From Clostridium lentum (GTDB lineage: Bacteria > Bacillota > Clostridia > Clostridiales > Clostridiaceae): DNA of 64,000 nucleotides. The notes beneath the pieces are model-generated. The model ran no database searches. It was not told the origin of the DNA and saw only the letters and a list, made by a program, of their open reading frames with translations. This document shows positions 1 through 8,946 of the stretch, piece by piece (the first letter of the stretch is position 1; each line of letters begins with the position of its first letter). The stretch is taken from positions 62,001-126,000 of the forward strand of contig NZ_JACOOQ010000006.1 in NCBI RefSeq assembly GCF_014287815.1, given 5' to 3'. Both the position numbers and the translations under genes were made by a program.

Positions 1-841
1 AATAATCTACTCTCTTTCCTTTGCTCATATAAATTTTAATTTCATATAACCTTTTAAAATGATTTTCAATGGTAGTTATTATAAGAATATGTTGATCTGC
101 CTTAAATAATAAATCATCTAGCAAATCTAAAGCCCTATCAACCTTCTTATTAGAAATATACTCTACTAGATCAAAAATATCATCTTCACTTTTATTGGCA
201 ATAAGCTTATCTATATCTTCTTTTTCAATTTCCCTACCATATGTATAGGCACATAATTTATCTATTTCGCTTTTTATTATATCAAAATTATTTTGTACCT
301 TTTCCCCAAAATATCTTACTTGTATTTTGCCTATATTTTTTCCATTTTCCTTAAATATATCTTCTATTTTTTTATAATATTTATCCTTCTTTAGTTTATC
401 ACAATGAACTACCTTAATATATTTATCAAGAGTTCCTAACTTTTTATTTTTTTTAGGAGTATCTCTTTTATCATTAAATAAATAATACATTATTAGCACT
501 GCATAAGGTGGAAGATTTTTTACATACTCAGAAATTTCTGAATATAATTTTGCTCCCTCTTTATCAGTTTTATCCTTTAAAAAGTTAGCTCTATATACAA
601 CAATTGCTTTTTTCTCACCAAAAAAAGGCATAGTTTCACATGCATTTTCTATATCATTAAAAGTAGTAGTTAATCCATCTAGTCTTTCATAATTTAAAGT
701 CATAAATTCATCAGGTACTAACTTCTTTACAAGAATATTAATATTTTCTTTTATAAGTTCTTCATCTAAACCACAAAAAACATATCCCGATCCTATGTCA
801 CCCTTTTTTAACTCGCTTTCAAAACCATCTATATTAATCAA
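1..841 (-). CDS. holA: DNA polymerase III delta subunit, 3' end cut by window edge
   Basis: Conceptual translation of the minus strand from 841 to the left edge gives an open frame of about 280 codons that begins INIDGFESELKKGDIGSGYV and contains NACETMPFFGEKKAIVV, typical of the clamp-loader delta subunit (HolA). This protein opens the beta clamp and loads it on primed DNA. The frame has no stop because it leaves the window. The start is most likely the TTG at 841, 12 bases after an AGGAGT-like ribosome site; I see no better in-frame ATG. It follows comEC after 15 bp, the usual comEC-holA order in Firmicutes. Confidence 0.85.
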   Translation of the reverse strand, partial: MINIDGFESELKKGDIGSGYVFCGLDEELIKENINILVKKLVPDEFMTLNYERLDGLTTTFNDIENACETMPFFGEKKAIVVYRANFLKDKTDKEGAKLYSEISEYVKNLPPYAVLIMYYLFNDKRDTPKKNKKLGTLDKYIKVVHCDKLKKDKYYKKIEDIFKENGKNIGKIQVRYFGEKVQNNFDIIKSEIDKLCAYTYGREIEKEDIDKLIANKSEDDIFDLVEYISNKKVDRALDLLDDLLFKADQHILIITTIENHFKRLYEIKIYMSKGKRVDY

Positions 842-856
842 TAAATTATTACACTC

Positions 857-2557
857 CTATCTTCTTGATATTATAATATCCTTTACTATCCATACATCTT
901 TAATGTCACCTTTTGTAAAATCAATTATTTCATAATTATAATTTATTTTATCATAATTAACTTTAAGTAGACACTGTTCTTTCTCTGTCTTTATTATATA
1001 ATTTTCTCCACTTGGCTTTATATAAACCCCATCTTTTATTAAAAACTTTTTAAAATTATTATCTAACCTTTCTTTAGATAGGGTTATCTTTTCTAACTTA
1101 TCATTATTCGCATCTTCATTATATTGAATAAATGTCCTTTTCCCCTTAAAACTTATTACTATTGCTCCTTCATTATAATACTTAATATTAACTATAGGAC
1201 TATAAACTATAATAGACACATAGATAAATACTATAATTGGGTAATATATAAATCGCTTATATCCCTTTTTATAAAAATAATATGTTATGAGCATGGCAAT
1301 ATAAAAATAAGCAGCTCCATAATATATATAAAATATATCAATTGTGATTTTATCAAAAAAATTCATAATATTATCCATTAAAATTATAATATATTTACTA
1401 ACAAATAAAATATAATTAAAAACCATTGGAATCTTTAAAAATAATATTAGTAAATTACCTAATACTATTATGATGTTAATAAAAGGTATAATTAGTAGAT
1501 TTCCTATGATTGAATTAGCACAAAATTCATTAAAATACATCATTGTTATTGGTAAAATAAAAATTTGTGTTGATAGAGTTATAGCAACTACTTGCCGTAT
1601 TTTAGAAGGAATCTTATAAAACACCCTATTAATCTTCTTATTAAAAAAATTAATTCCAATAATGTTTACAAAAGACAATATAAATCCAATACTAAACAAA
1701 CAATAAGGTTTAACTATTAATATCACTATTCCAGCTAATGATAAGGCAGCCATCATATTATACTGACGTTTAAGCTTTAAAGCTAAGTTAGATATAACAA
1801 TCATTATATATGCCCTTATAGCTGCTTCCTTAGTACCTGAAAATAACATATAAAAAAAAGAAACAATCATTCCTAATAAATTAGATCCAAATAACAGTAC
1901 AATAGAATATACCATTGTAATATGCAATCCCGAAACACATATGGCATGGGATATTCCATAATACTTCATCTTTTCTCTATCATAGCTCTCAATATTATCA
2001 TCATATCCATAAGCCACTGAGGAAATTATTCCTGCTTTCCTTGCCCCTAATTTACTTTGAATTTTATCATATAAATCCTTTCTTAAGTCGTACAAATATA
2101 AAGTTAGATCCTTTTTTCTCTTCTCATATTTAATTATTGTAAAATCCCCTATTATACCTTTAGAAATATTAAGATTTCTATTAAAGTTTCCTTTTGCGTA
2201 AATTTTACTACCTACAATTTCTTCTGAAGCTTCTATAGATATATTTACTTTTCTCCCCTTTATCTCTCCAATTCCCCTATTATATTTTAGTGAAACTACT
2301 CTAATTTCTTCGTTAGCTTTTGGGGTATAATTATAATAAAAAACATTATTCATAAGTGCAATTATAAGAATTATCAGTAAAAATATTTTAAGATATCTTT
2401 CAGTATTAAAAGTTATTAAAAAAAACAAGCTAGCTGCAATGAGAATTGCTGCCAGCTTATTATAATAATAAATTTCATATGTAAATGATGCCAATATAAA
2501 CACTATAAATATGTATAATAACGGATTATTATAATAAACACCACTTTCTTTACTCAT
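857..2557 (-). CDS. comEC: ComEC/Rec2-type competence membrane protein (short form)
   Basis: A 566-residue polytopic membrane protein. The competence core is clear: the stretch HAICVSGLHITMVYS near residue 205 is the hallmark of ComEC, followed by many hydrophobic segments up to about residue 455. ComEC forms the channel that brings single-stranded DNA across the membrane in transformation. Full-length ComEC proteins usually have 700-800 residues with a C-terminal metallo-beta-lactamase domain. Here only about 110 polar residues follow the last membrane segment and no HxHxDH motif is visible, so the nuclease-like domain is missing. The gene lies 15 bp upstream of holA and 18 bp after the preceding ATPase-like gene. 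Confidence 0.85.
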   Translation of the reverse strand: MSKESGVYYNNPLLYIFIVFILASFTYEIYYYNKLAAILIAASLFFLITFNTERYLKIFLLIILIIALMNNVFYYNYTPKANEEIRVVSLKYNRGIGEIKGRKVNISIEASEEIVGSKIYAKGNFNRNLNISKGIIGDFTIIKYEKRKKDLTLYLYDLRKDLYDKIQSKLGARKAGIISSVAYGYDDNIESYDREKMKYYGISHAICVSGLHITMVYSIVLLFGSNLLGMIVSFFYMLFSGTKEAAIRAYIMIVISNLALKLKRQYNMMAALSLAGIVILIVKPYCLFSIGFILSFVNIIGINFFNKKINRVFYKIPSKIRQVVAITLSTQIFILPITMMYFNEFCANSIIGNLLIIPFINIIIVLGNLLILFLKIPMVFNYILFVSKYIIILMDNIMNFFDKITIDIFYIYYGAAYFYIAMLITYYFYKKGYKRFIYYPIIVFIYVSIIVYSPIVNIKYYNEGAIVISFKGKRTFIQYNEDANNDKLEKITLSKERLDNNFKKFLIKDGVYIKPSGENYIIKTEKEQCLLKVNYDKINYNYEIIDFTKGDIKDVWIVKDIIISRR

Positions 2558-2575
2558 GACAACACCTCAATTAAA

Positions 2576-5059
2576 TTATTGCCATTTTTTCGAAAACCAA
2601 ATCATTGTTACGTATACTAAAAAGGATATTAATATAATACTTATTGTAAATATATTTATTAATACTTCCTTCTTATAAAGAAATATTGTTCCTATTATTA
2701 CAATAATTATATATAAAGCTGTATATATAATATTTTTATATTCATATATATTTTTAAATTGATTTCTATACAAATAAGTAAGAAAATTTATACACATTAT
2801 TAAAAATACCACAATTTCAATATTTTCTTTCATTGCTAATATAGCTACTATTGTCACTACATTATATATAACTGCATTTAACAAACTATGTTTATTTTCT
2901 ATATTATTTATTGATAAATTATTTAAAGCTAATAGAACCATTGGTATTAGTAATAAATTTAAAGAAATAATGCTACTATTTTTAAATAATATCTTATCGT
3001 CAATAAAATAATAAGCATACATCATAAATATTTGAGATAAAATAAATTGCATATATATACTATTAGCATATTCAATTGACTTTCTTACTTCCTTATCCTT
3101 TCTCTTAAGGTGTAATAATGCTTTAATAGAACTTTTTTCAGTATATATATCACATATATGCTTTAATATTTTGGATGCTTTTGCTTTTCCTATGCCTATA
3201 TTTGACATAGATATCAATGATAAATCTCCTAAGGTTTCACCTTCCACAGCAACCTTAAACCCATCGTTATAAAAAGCATTTACAATCTTCAACTTCTGGT
3301 CAGGCTTAAGTCTACAAAATATTCTTGCTTTTGATACTGTTTTATAAAATTCTTCTTCAGACATATGGCTTAACTCCACACCAGAAGTAACTTCCTTAGA
3401 TGATGATATAAGACCTATATTTCTTCCTAATATTTCTGCACTTATCTTATTGTCTTCACAAAATAATAATGGTAATATTCCATCATCAAAAAGACTTTCT
3501 ATATCTTCTTTAACATCTTCAACTATAGAATTTTTAAGTCCAAATAATCCTACAAGAACCATATTACTTTCTATATTTTCTTCTTTTGATGGTTCATAGT
3601 TAAATCTTCTATAAGCCATTGCTTCAGTAATTAGTCCTTCCCTTGAAAAACATAAATCAGCAAGCTTTATCTTATTTATTTCTTCTTCTGTTAATGGGTA
3701 TTCTACACCATTAATTAATATATTTGTACATTTAGAAAGTATTTTATCAAGACTACCTCTAGATGTAGCTCTAAATCCTCTAGAATTTTTAGTTACAGTA
3801 GTTTTTATACTATTTGTTGAATTAACTTCTGTTCTAAATTTAAATCTATTTTCCCTAGCAATTTTATCTTTATCAAAATCATATTTTTCACAAAATCTTA
3901 TATATGCCTCTCCAAAAATATCCTCTTCATCTTTTGTTTCATGATAAATATTGCTTGTTGTACAACAAATACCAATCATTCTTAACAAATCACTATTTCC
4001 TTTATCTAAATCTTTTGCTAAAAAAGAAGTTTCATTGTAAAATATTTTTTCAACTTCAGCTGTATCTTCTGTTATAGAACCAAACTTTTCAACAAAAATC
4101 ACCTTAACTATATCACTATCTTTTAACGTAAAAATATTATTTACATAAATATTATCTTTTTCTAATTCTTTAGATATAATTTTATCATATATATAATAGA
4201 TAAGTGGATATATAAATGCTGTTGATATAAATAAACAATCTAATAAAATCTCTTTTTTAATATATACCTTCCCTGGAACCACAAAAAACAATATAACAGA
4301 AATTAATATTCCTATAATATTTATTTTACTTATAATTCCGTCTATTTCTTTAAAACCTAAATTTTTCTTTAAATCATATCTATCTAAAGCTGATAATAAT
4401 TTTCCTAAATGTGTATTCATTCCTGTAGCTATAACTATACCAGTTCCACTTCCAGATTTTATAATACTTCCTCTAAATAGTATGTTACTTATATCACTTA
4501 ATGAAGCAACATTATTATCAAGCATAGCTTCATATTTATCTTTTAATACCTTATCACCTGTTATATTTCTTTCATTAACTTTTAAATTTTCTGCTGATAT
4601 TATTCGTAAATCTGCTGAAATAAAAGAGTTTTCCTTAAATAAAACTATATCTCCTATAACTAGGTCTTCTGCTGAAACTATTCTTTCAACACCTTCTCTT
4701 AAAACTGTTACATCACTAGTATTAAGATTACCTAGCATTTCAATATTTTTTTTATTCTTTAAACTATACCACCAAGTATGTATTATACTTAATGAAAATG
4801 CTATTAATTCTATTAATAAAAATATGTATTGTTTACTCACTATAAACAATATAATTACAAATAAATATATAAAACTACTTAAACTAAATAATTTCTCTAA
4901 TAATGAACGTCCTATACTTTTTCTATTAGGAATAATTACTTTATTGTCTCCATATTGTTCTCTTCTTACGATACAATCATACTCCATTAACCCCTTATAT
5001 ACATTACTGCCTAAAAGCTCTACAACTCTTGTCCAGCTTTTCTGATAATATTCTTTCAA
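2576..5059 (-). CDS. P-type ATPase-like membrane protein with degenerate catalytic motifs
   Basis: This 827-residue protein has the full layout of a P-type cation ATPase: N-terminal cation-ATPase domain, paired membrane segments (about 50-95 and 245-300), actuator domain, large P/N domain, and a C-terminal bundle of hydrophobic segments from about 650. The motifs are altered. The phosphorylation site DKTGTLT reads EKFGSIT, with Glu at residue 324 where the phosphorylated Asp should be. The actuator TGES reads TGDK. The hinge motif GDGxND reads EGETLGD, and the membrane PEGL is absent. The frame is intact, so it looks like a maintained pseudoenzyme rather than a decayed gene. Transport activity is doubtful; a sensing or scaffold role is only a guess. 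Confidence 0.75.
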   Translation of the reverse strand: MKEYYQKSWTRVVELLGSNVYKGLMEYDCIVRREQYGDNKVIIPNRKSIGRSLLEKLFSLSSFIYLFVIILFIVSKQYIFLLIELIAFSLSIIHTWWYSLKNKKNIEMLGNLNTSDVTVLREGVERIVSAEDLVIGDIVLFKENSFISADLRIISAENLKVNERNITGDKVLKDKYEAMLDNNVASLSDISNILFRGSIIKSGSGTGIVIATGMNTHLGKLLSALDRYDLKKNLGFKEIDGIISKINIIGILISVILFFVVPGKVYIKKEILLDCLFISTAFIYPLIYYIYDKIISKELEKDNIYVNNIFTLKDSDIVKVIFVEKFGSITEDTAEVEKIFYNETSFLAKDLDKGNSDLLRMIGICCTTSNIYHETKDEEDIFGEAYIRFCEKYDFDKDKIARENRFKFRTEVNSTNSIKTTVTKNSRGFRATSRGSLDKILSKCTNILINGVEYPLTEEEINKIKLADLCFSREGLITEAMAYRRFNYEPSKEENIESNMVLVGLFGLKNSIVEDVKEDIESLFDDGILPLLFCEDNKISAEILGRNIGLISSSKEVTSGVELSHMSEEEFYKTVSKARIFCRLKPDQKLKIVNAFYNDGFKVAVEGETLGDLSLISMSNIGIGKAKASKILKHICDIYTEKSSIKALLHLKRKDKEVRKSIEYANSIYMQFILSQIFMMYAYYFIDDKILFKNSSIISLNLLLIPMVLLALNNLSINNIENKHSLLNAVIYNVVTIVAILAMKENIEIVVFLIMCINFLTYLYRNQFKNIYEYKNIIYTALYIIIVIIGTIFLYKKEVLINIFTISIILISFLVYVTMIWFSKKWQ

Positions 5060-5083
5060 ATGTTACACTCCTTTTAAAATAAT

Positions 5084-5113
5084 AACCGTTTATAAAAGTA
5101 ATTATAAACGGTT
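5084..5113 (-). terminator. Rho-independent terminator after spoVAE
   Basis: A perfect 12-bp stem (AACCGTTTATAA with its complement) with a 6-base loop lies between the end of spoVAE and the start of the ATPase-like gene. T-rich sequence follows on both strands. Confidence 0.75.
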
Positions 5114-5151
5114 TTAATATTTTTTTAAAGTATATTAATTTTTTTATCAAA

Positions 5152-5508
5152 CTATTCTTTTGTCTTAGGATTAAATAAACATGCCATTAGATAACCAAAA
5201 AATATCGCTGCCGTTATTCCACCAGCAGCACCTTTAATACCACCAGTAAAAGCACCTAACAATCCATCTTCCTGTACTGCTTGTATTGCAGCTTTAGCTA
5301 GACTGTTACCAAAGCTTGGAAGAGGTATTGTTGCTCCTGCCCCTCCTATATCTACTAATTTATCATATATGCCAAAGGCTCCAAGTACAGCACCTACTGT
5401 AACAAATATAACTAGGATTCTAGCTGGAGTTAGCTTAGTTGTATCCATCAATATTTGTCCAGCAACACAAATTAATCCACCTACTATAAACGCACTAACA
5501 TATTCCAT
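5152..5508 (-). CDS. spoVAE: Stage V sporulation protein AE
   Basis: A 118-residue membrane protein with about four hydrophobic segments, beginning MEYVSAFIVGGLICVAGQIL. This is the SpoVAE signature, and it resembles SpoVAC, its neighbour. SpoVA proteins form the channel in the inner spore membrane that imports dipicolinic acid during sporulation and releases it during germination. It is the last gene of a spoVAC-spoVAD-spoVAE cluster with short gaps, ending at a strong hairpin. Expression in the forespore is expected from the family; I could not fix its own promoter. Confidence 0.93.
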   Translation of the reverse strand: MEYVSAFIVGGLICVAGQILMDTTKLTPARILVIFVTVGAVLGAFGIYDKLVDIGGAGATIPLPSFGNSLAKAAIQAVQEDGLLGAFTGGIKGAAGGITAAIFFGYLMACLFNPKTKE

Positions 5509-5532
5509 TTTTTACATTTCCCTTCAAAAATA

Positions 5533-6552
5533 TTATTCATATTCAATGGCTACTGCATGAGCTATCCCTGGAATGCTTTCACCTTGTAAAGTACTAGTAG
5601 GACTCATAAGCGCTCCAGTTGAAATTAAAAGTAGCTTCTTTATTTCTTTTTTCATAAGCCGCTTATAAAAATATCCACACATTACTACAGCTGAACATCC
5701 ACATCCACTTCCACCTGAGCAAGTATTTTGAGTTTCATTATCAAAAATTATATCTCCACAATCAACATAATTTTTTGATAAATCATAGCCATATTCCTTT
5801 AACATCTCTAAAGTCATCTTTTTCCCTATCTTCCCTAAATCACCAGTAGCTATTATATCGTAATAATCTGGAGTTCTACCTGTATCTTTAAAGTGATTAT
5901 ATAATGTATCCACAGCTGCTGGAGCCATAGCCGCCCCCATATTATTAGCATCTTTTTCACCATAATCCTTTACTATACCTGTTGTTATGTATGTAACCAT
6001 AGGAAAATCTCCTTCTTTAGAAAGCACCATAGCGCCTGAGCCTGTTACAGTCCATTGAGCTGTTGGTGCCCTTTGAGAGCCATATTCTAATGGAAATCTA
6101 AACTGTCTCTCAGCTGAACTAAAATGAGATGAAGTGCTAGCTACTACATACTTAGCAAAACTTCCATCTATGAATAAAGCTGCCATACTCAAAGATTCTG
6201 ACATAGTTGAACATGCTCCATAAAGTCCAAAAAAAGGTATATTTAAATCTCTAGCAGCATATCCTGATGAAGTTATTTGATTTAATAAGTCTCCTGCAAA
6301 TAAATAATCAATATCCTCTTCTTTTATATTTGCATTATTAATTGCCCCCTTTATAGCTGTATACATCATTTCTGACTCTGCTTTTTCAAAACTATCTTTA
6401 CCTAAAGTATCATCACTTATGACTTCATGAAAATATTCACCTAATGGTCCCTGCCCTTCTTTAGGCCCTACTATTGAATAAGTTGAAATAATTTTAGGAT
6501 TACTATTTAATTTAATGGTCTGATTACCTATTTTTTTCAAATCATTCTCCAT
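5533..6552 (-). CDS. spoVAD: Stage V sporulation protein AD
   Basis: A 339-residue soluble protein with a thiolase-like fold. Recognisable stretches include GPKEGQGPLGEYFHEV near residue 30, FGLYGACSTMSESL, and the Cys-rich CSGGSGCGCSAVVMCGYF near residue 280. SpoVAD binds dipicolinic acid and works with the SpoVAC and SpoVAE membrane proteins in its uptake into the spore. It sits between them with gaps of 18 and 24 bp. Length is normal for the family. Confidence 0.95.
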   Translation of the reverse strand: MENDLKKIGNQTIKLNSNPKIISTYSIVGPKEGQGPLGEYFHEVISDDTLGKDSFEKAESEMMYTAIKGAINNANIKEEDIDYLFAGDLLNQITSSGYAARDLNIPFFGLYGACSTMSESLSMAALFIDGSFAKYVVASTSSHFSSAERQFRFPLEYGSQRAPTAQWTVTGSGAMVLSKEGDFPMVTYITTGIVKDYGEKDANNMGAAMAPAAVDTLYNHFKDTGRTPDYYDIIATGDLGKIGKKMTLEMLKEYGYDLSKNYVDCGDIIFDNETQNTCSGGSGCGCSAVVMCGYFYKRLMKKEIKKLLLISTGALMSPTSTLQGESIPGIAHAVAIEYE

Positions 6553-6570
6553 TCCATAGACTCCCTTCTC

Positions 6571-7044
6571 TTATAGTATTGAATAATAAAGTAGCAAATA
6601 ATAAATTATACCTATGATTACAGATGAGCCAATACCATATACAAGTACTGGTCCTGCTATGGTAAACATCTTTGCTGCTACACCAAAAACAAACCCTTCT
6701 TTTTTAAATTCAATAGCTGGTGATACCACAGCATTAGCAAATCCTGTTATAGGTACTACCGTTCCTGCCCCTGCAAAATTAGCAATTTTATCATATACAC
6801 CAATCCCAGTTAATAATGCCCCTAAAAAAACCATTATTATTGGAAGCCATATCTTTGCATCATATTCAGAAATACCAAAAGCCTTTAACAATTCAAATAT
6901 TCCTTGCCCAATGGTACATATAGCTCCACCAACAAGAAAAGCCATTATAACATTCTTTATGTATTTTGGTTTTGGCTTGGCCTCTTGACTTAGCTTATCA
7001 TATTTAGCTTTAATAGCTTCCTCTTTTTTAGAAACTCTGCTCAT
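6571..7044 (-). CDS. spoVAC: Stage V sporulation protein AC
   Basis: A 157-residue protein with a charged N-terminal tail (about 30 residues, many Lys) followed by about four membrane segments. The stretch FLVGGAICTIGQGI is typical of SpoVAC. The B. subtilis protein acts as a mechanosensitive channel for dipicolinic acid release. It is the first gene of the spoVA cluster. A good ribosome site, GGAGGG, lies six bases before the ATG. A separate promoter is likely because a terminator lies between it and sigF. Confidence 0.95.
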   Translation of the reverse strand: MSRVSKKEEAIKAKYDKLSQEAKPKPKYIKNVIMAFLVGGAICTIGQGIFELLKAFGISEYDAKIWLPIIMVFLGALLTGIGVYDKIANFAGAGTVVPITGFANAVVSPAIEFKKEGFVFGVAAKMFTIAGPVLVYGIGSSVIIGIIYYLLLYYSIL

Positions 7045-7070
7045 ATTTACCCTCCTTACTAATTTGAATT

Positions 7071-7102
7071 TAGTATTCCCAATTATTAAATTATATATAT
7101 CA
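7071..7102 (-). promoter_or_regulatory. Possible forespore sigma promoter for spoVA
   Basis: Upstream of spoVAC the minus strand reads AATACTA, close to the sigma-G/sigma-F -10 consensus CATNMTA, with TGATAT 19 bases further upstream as a loose -35. Spacing is one or two bases long, so this is tentative. Confidence 0.3.
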
Positions 7103-7150
7103 CTTATAAATTTCTCTTACTAATTATTATTTTTTAAATGTTATCCTAAT

Positions 7151-7186
7151 AAAAAAACAGCTACAACATTAAAATTGTTATAACTG
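7151..7186 (-). terminator. Terminator after sigF
   Basis: On the minus strand an 11-bp stem with some G-U pairs (CAGTTATAACA with TGTTGTAGCTG) is followed by seven T. It closes the spoIIA-sigF operon 43 bp after the sigF stop and separates it from spoVAC. Confidence 0.8.
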
Positions 7187-7228
7187 CTCATTAATAAATC
7201 GTATTCATTTTTATCCTTCTTTCGTTTA

Positions 7229-7984
7229 CTATAATTCTTCTAATTGTTTCCTCATTTCTAAGAGCACTTTCTTTTCGATTCTCGATACTTGAACCTGACT
7301 TATTCCAAGCATCTTAGCCACTTGCACCTGCGTCTTATCTTTAAAATAGCGAAGCATAATAATTTGTCTTGATTTGCTATCTAAGTTTTGAAGTACATCT
7401 TTTAAAGCAATTCTATCTACCACACTATTGTCTTCAATATTAACTTCACTTATCTTGTCTATTAACAACACTGGTGATCCATCATCTTGATGAATAGTAT
7501 CATATAGATACTGAAGATTTGCTGAAGATTCCATAGCAAGTACTATATCTTCTTTATTAAACCCTGAATACTGTGATAATTCTTCAATCGTAGGCTCACG
7601 ATTTAACTCTTTAGACAACGCTTCCCTATCAAAATGTATTTTTCTTGCAATGTTTTTGACATTTCTGCTAACTTTAATTATTCCATCATCTCTTAAAAAT
7701 CTTTTTATTTCCCCCATAATCATAGGGACTGCATATGTGGAAAACTTAACATTAAATTTTACATCAAAATTCTTTATTGCTTTTACCAATCCTATGGATC
7801 CTATTTGAAATATATCTTCATAATCGTATCCTCTATTAATAAACTTTTTGCTTATTGATGATACCAACGGAAGATTTATTTCTATTAATTTATTCATAGC
7901 TTCTATATCACCTGCTTTCGCAAGTGGTAATAGTTCCGAATTACTTGAATAACTATATTCATTTTTTAAACCTTTACTATTCAT
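7229..7984 (-). CDS. sigF: RNA polymerase sporulation sigma-F
   Basis: A 251-residue sigma-70 family protein with region 2 (GYDYEDIFQIGSIGLVKAI, KFSTYAVPMIMGEIKRFLRD), region 3, and a region 4 helix-turn-helix (TQVQVAKMLGISQVQVSRIE). Sigma-F starts forespore-specific transcription. The open frame extends 23 codons further upstream into spoIIAB, but the ATG at 7984 has a strong ribosome site (GGGAAGG, four bases away), so I start there. It is third in the spoIIAA-spoIIAB-sigF operon, in which SpoIIAB holds it inactive until SpoIIAA releases it. Confidence 0.96.
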   Translation of the reverse strand: MNSKGLKNEYSYSSNSELLPLAKAGDIEAMNKLIEINLPLVSSISKKFINRGYDYEDIFQIGSIGLVKAIKNFDVKFNVKFSTYAVPMIMGEIKRFLRDDGIIKVSRNVKNIARKIHFDREALSKELNREPTIEELSQYSGFNKEDIVLAMESSANLQYLYDTIHQDDGSPVLLIDKISEVNIEDNSVVDRIALKDVLQNLDSKSRQIIMLRYFKDKTQVQVAKMLGISQVQVSRIEKKVLLEMRKQLEEL

Positions 7985-8003
7985 AATACCTTCCCTAACC
8001 ATT

Positions 8004-8426
8004 TTAATTAAATTTTTTTGACATAATAACTGTTGTTCCTTTTCCTTCTTCACTAGTAACTTGTAAAGTATCCATAAAAGTATCCATCACTGTAAATCCC
8101 ATACCTGACCTTTCTAAATCTGGCCTTGATGTATATAATGGTTCCATTACCTTTTCAACATCGATTATACCTTTGCCATAGTCTATTACCTTTATAATTA
8201 CATTATTTCCAGAAATACAAGCTTCTATTCGTATTATTCCATCTTTTTTATTTTCATAACCATGAATTATAGAATTTGTAACAGCTTCTGATACTGCTGT
8301 CTTCACATCTGCCATTTCATCTATAGTTGGATCAAGTTGTGCTATAAATGCAGATATAGCAACTCTGGCAAAACCTTCATTTTGTGATAAACTTTGAAAT
8401 TCTATACTTATCTTATTATCTAACAT
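8004..8426 (-). CDS. spoIIAB: Anti-sigma-F factor, serine kinase SpoIIAB
   Basis: A 140-residue GHKL-fold ATPase: the N box ends in [12 protein letters not shown] and the glycine boxes are VIDYGKGI and [11 protein letters not shown]. SpoIIAB binds and inhibits sigma-F and phosphorylates SpoIIAA. I start at the ATG at 8426 ([11 protein letters not shown]) because GGAGGG lies at a proper distance before it; the longer reading would begin inside the ribosome site. It follows spoIIAA closely and its stop lies 19 bp before sigF. Confidence 0.95.
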   Translation of the reverse strand: MLDNKISIEFQSLSQNEGFARVAISAFIAQLDPTIDEMADVKTAVSEAVTNSIIHGYENKKDGIIRIEACISGNNVIIKVIDYGKGIIDVEKVMEPLYTSRPDLERSGMGFTVMDTFMDTLQVTSEEGKGTTVIMSKKFN

Positions 8427-8440
8427 TATATTTCCCTCCA

Positions 8441-8776
8441 TTACATACTTTCCATAGCTTCCTGGACATTTTTATACGCTTTAATGATCTTATATAATCC
8501 AGATAAAGCAAAAACTTTATCGACTCTTTTATTTATTTCTACCACTGATATATGTCCAGCTTTATTTTTGAGCTTTCTATATCTTCCTATAACTACACCA
8601 ATTCCAGAACTATCCATAAAGGTTACATTTCTGAAATTTAATATAACTTTCTTAATATTATCTCTATCAATTCTATCATCTATCTTAACCCTTACCTCTT
8701 CTGCACTATGATGATCCAGTTCTCCAATTAGCTCAATAATTAAAAATCCGTCTACATTTGAAAATTTTATATCCAT
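8441..8776 (-). CDS. spoIIAA: Anti-sigma-F factor antagonist SpoIIAA
   Basis: A 111-residue STAS-domain protein. The phosphorylated serine lies in the motif [14 protein letters not shown] near residue 57. Unphosphorylated SpoIIAA binds SpoIIAB and frees sigma-F. First gene of the spoIIA operon. The strong Shine-Dalgarno GGGGAGG lies about 28 bases before the ATG with a small hairpin (CTCTA/TAGAG) between them, and no alternative in-frame start is present. Confidence 0.95.
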   Translation of the reverse strand: MDIKFSNVDGFLIIELIGELDHHSAEEVRVKIDDRIDRDNIKKVILNFRNVTFMDSSGIGVVIGRYRKLKNKAGHISVVEINKRVDKVFALSGLYKIIKAYKNVQEAMESM

Positions 8777-8842
8777 ATTGTACTGCTCTAACGAATAGAG
8801 TATCCTCCCCTTCTTTTATTTACTTTTTTTACCATAAGTTTA

Positions 8843-8871
8843 ATTTAACATATTTTCTGTTTTGTAGTCAA
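8843..8871 (-). promoter_or_regulatory. Candidate promoter of the spoIIA operon
   Basis: On the minus strand TTGACT and TTAAAT are 17 bp apart, about 65 bp upstream of spoIIAA. This fits a vegetative sigma-A promoter. The operon is read by sigma-H in other spore-formers, but I do not see a clear sigma-H site. Confidence 0.4.
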
Positions 8872-8881
8872 TGTAAATAAA

Positions 8882-8939
8882 AAATAAAAATAGAACCTTA
8901 TAATAAAACTATCATAATTAGTTTCCATATAGGTTCTAT
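8882..8939 (-). terminator. Terminator after lonB
   Basis: AGAACCTATA and its complement form a long stem (one bulge) with a wide loop, followed on the minus strand by a run rich in T. It starts a few bases after the lonB stop. Confidence 0.7.
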
Positions 8940-8946
8940 CCTTATT

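Noticed and set aside
4482-5045. 187-codon plus-strand frame opposite the P-type ATPase-like gene
   Set aside because: Antisense shadow; the minus-strand frame is longer, with recognisable P-type ATPase domains.
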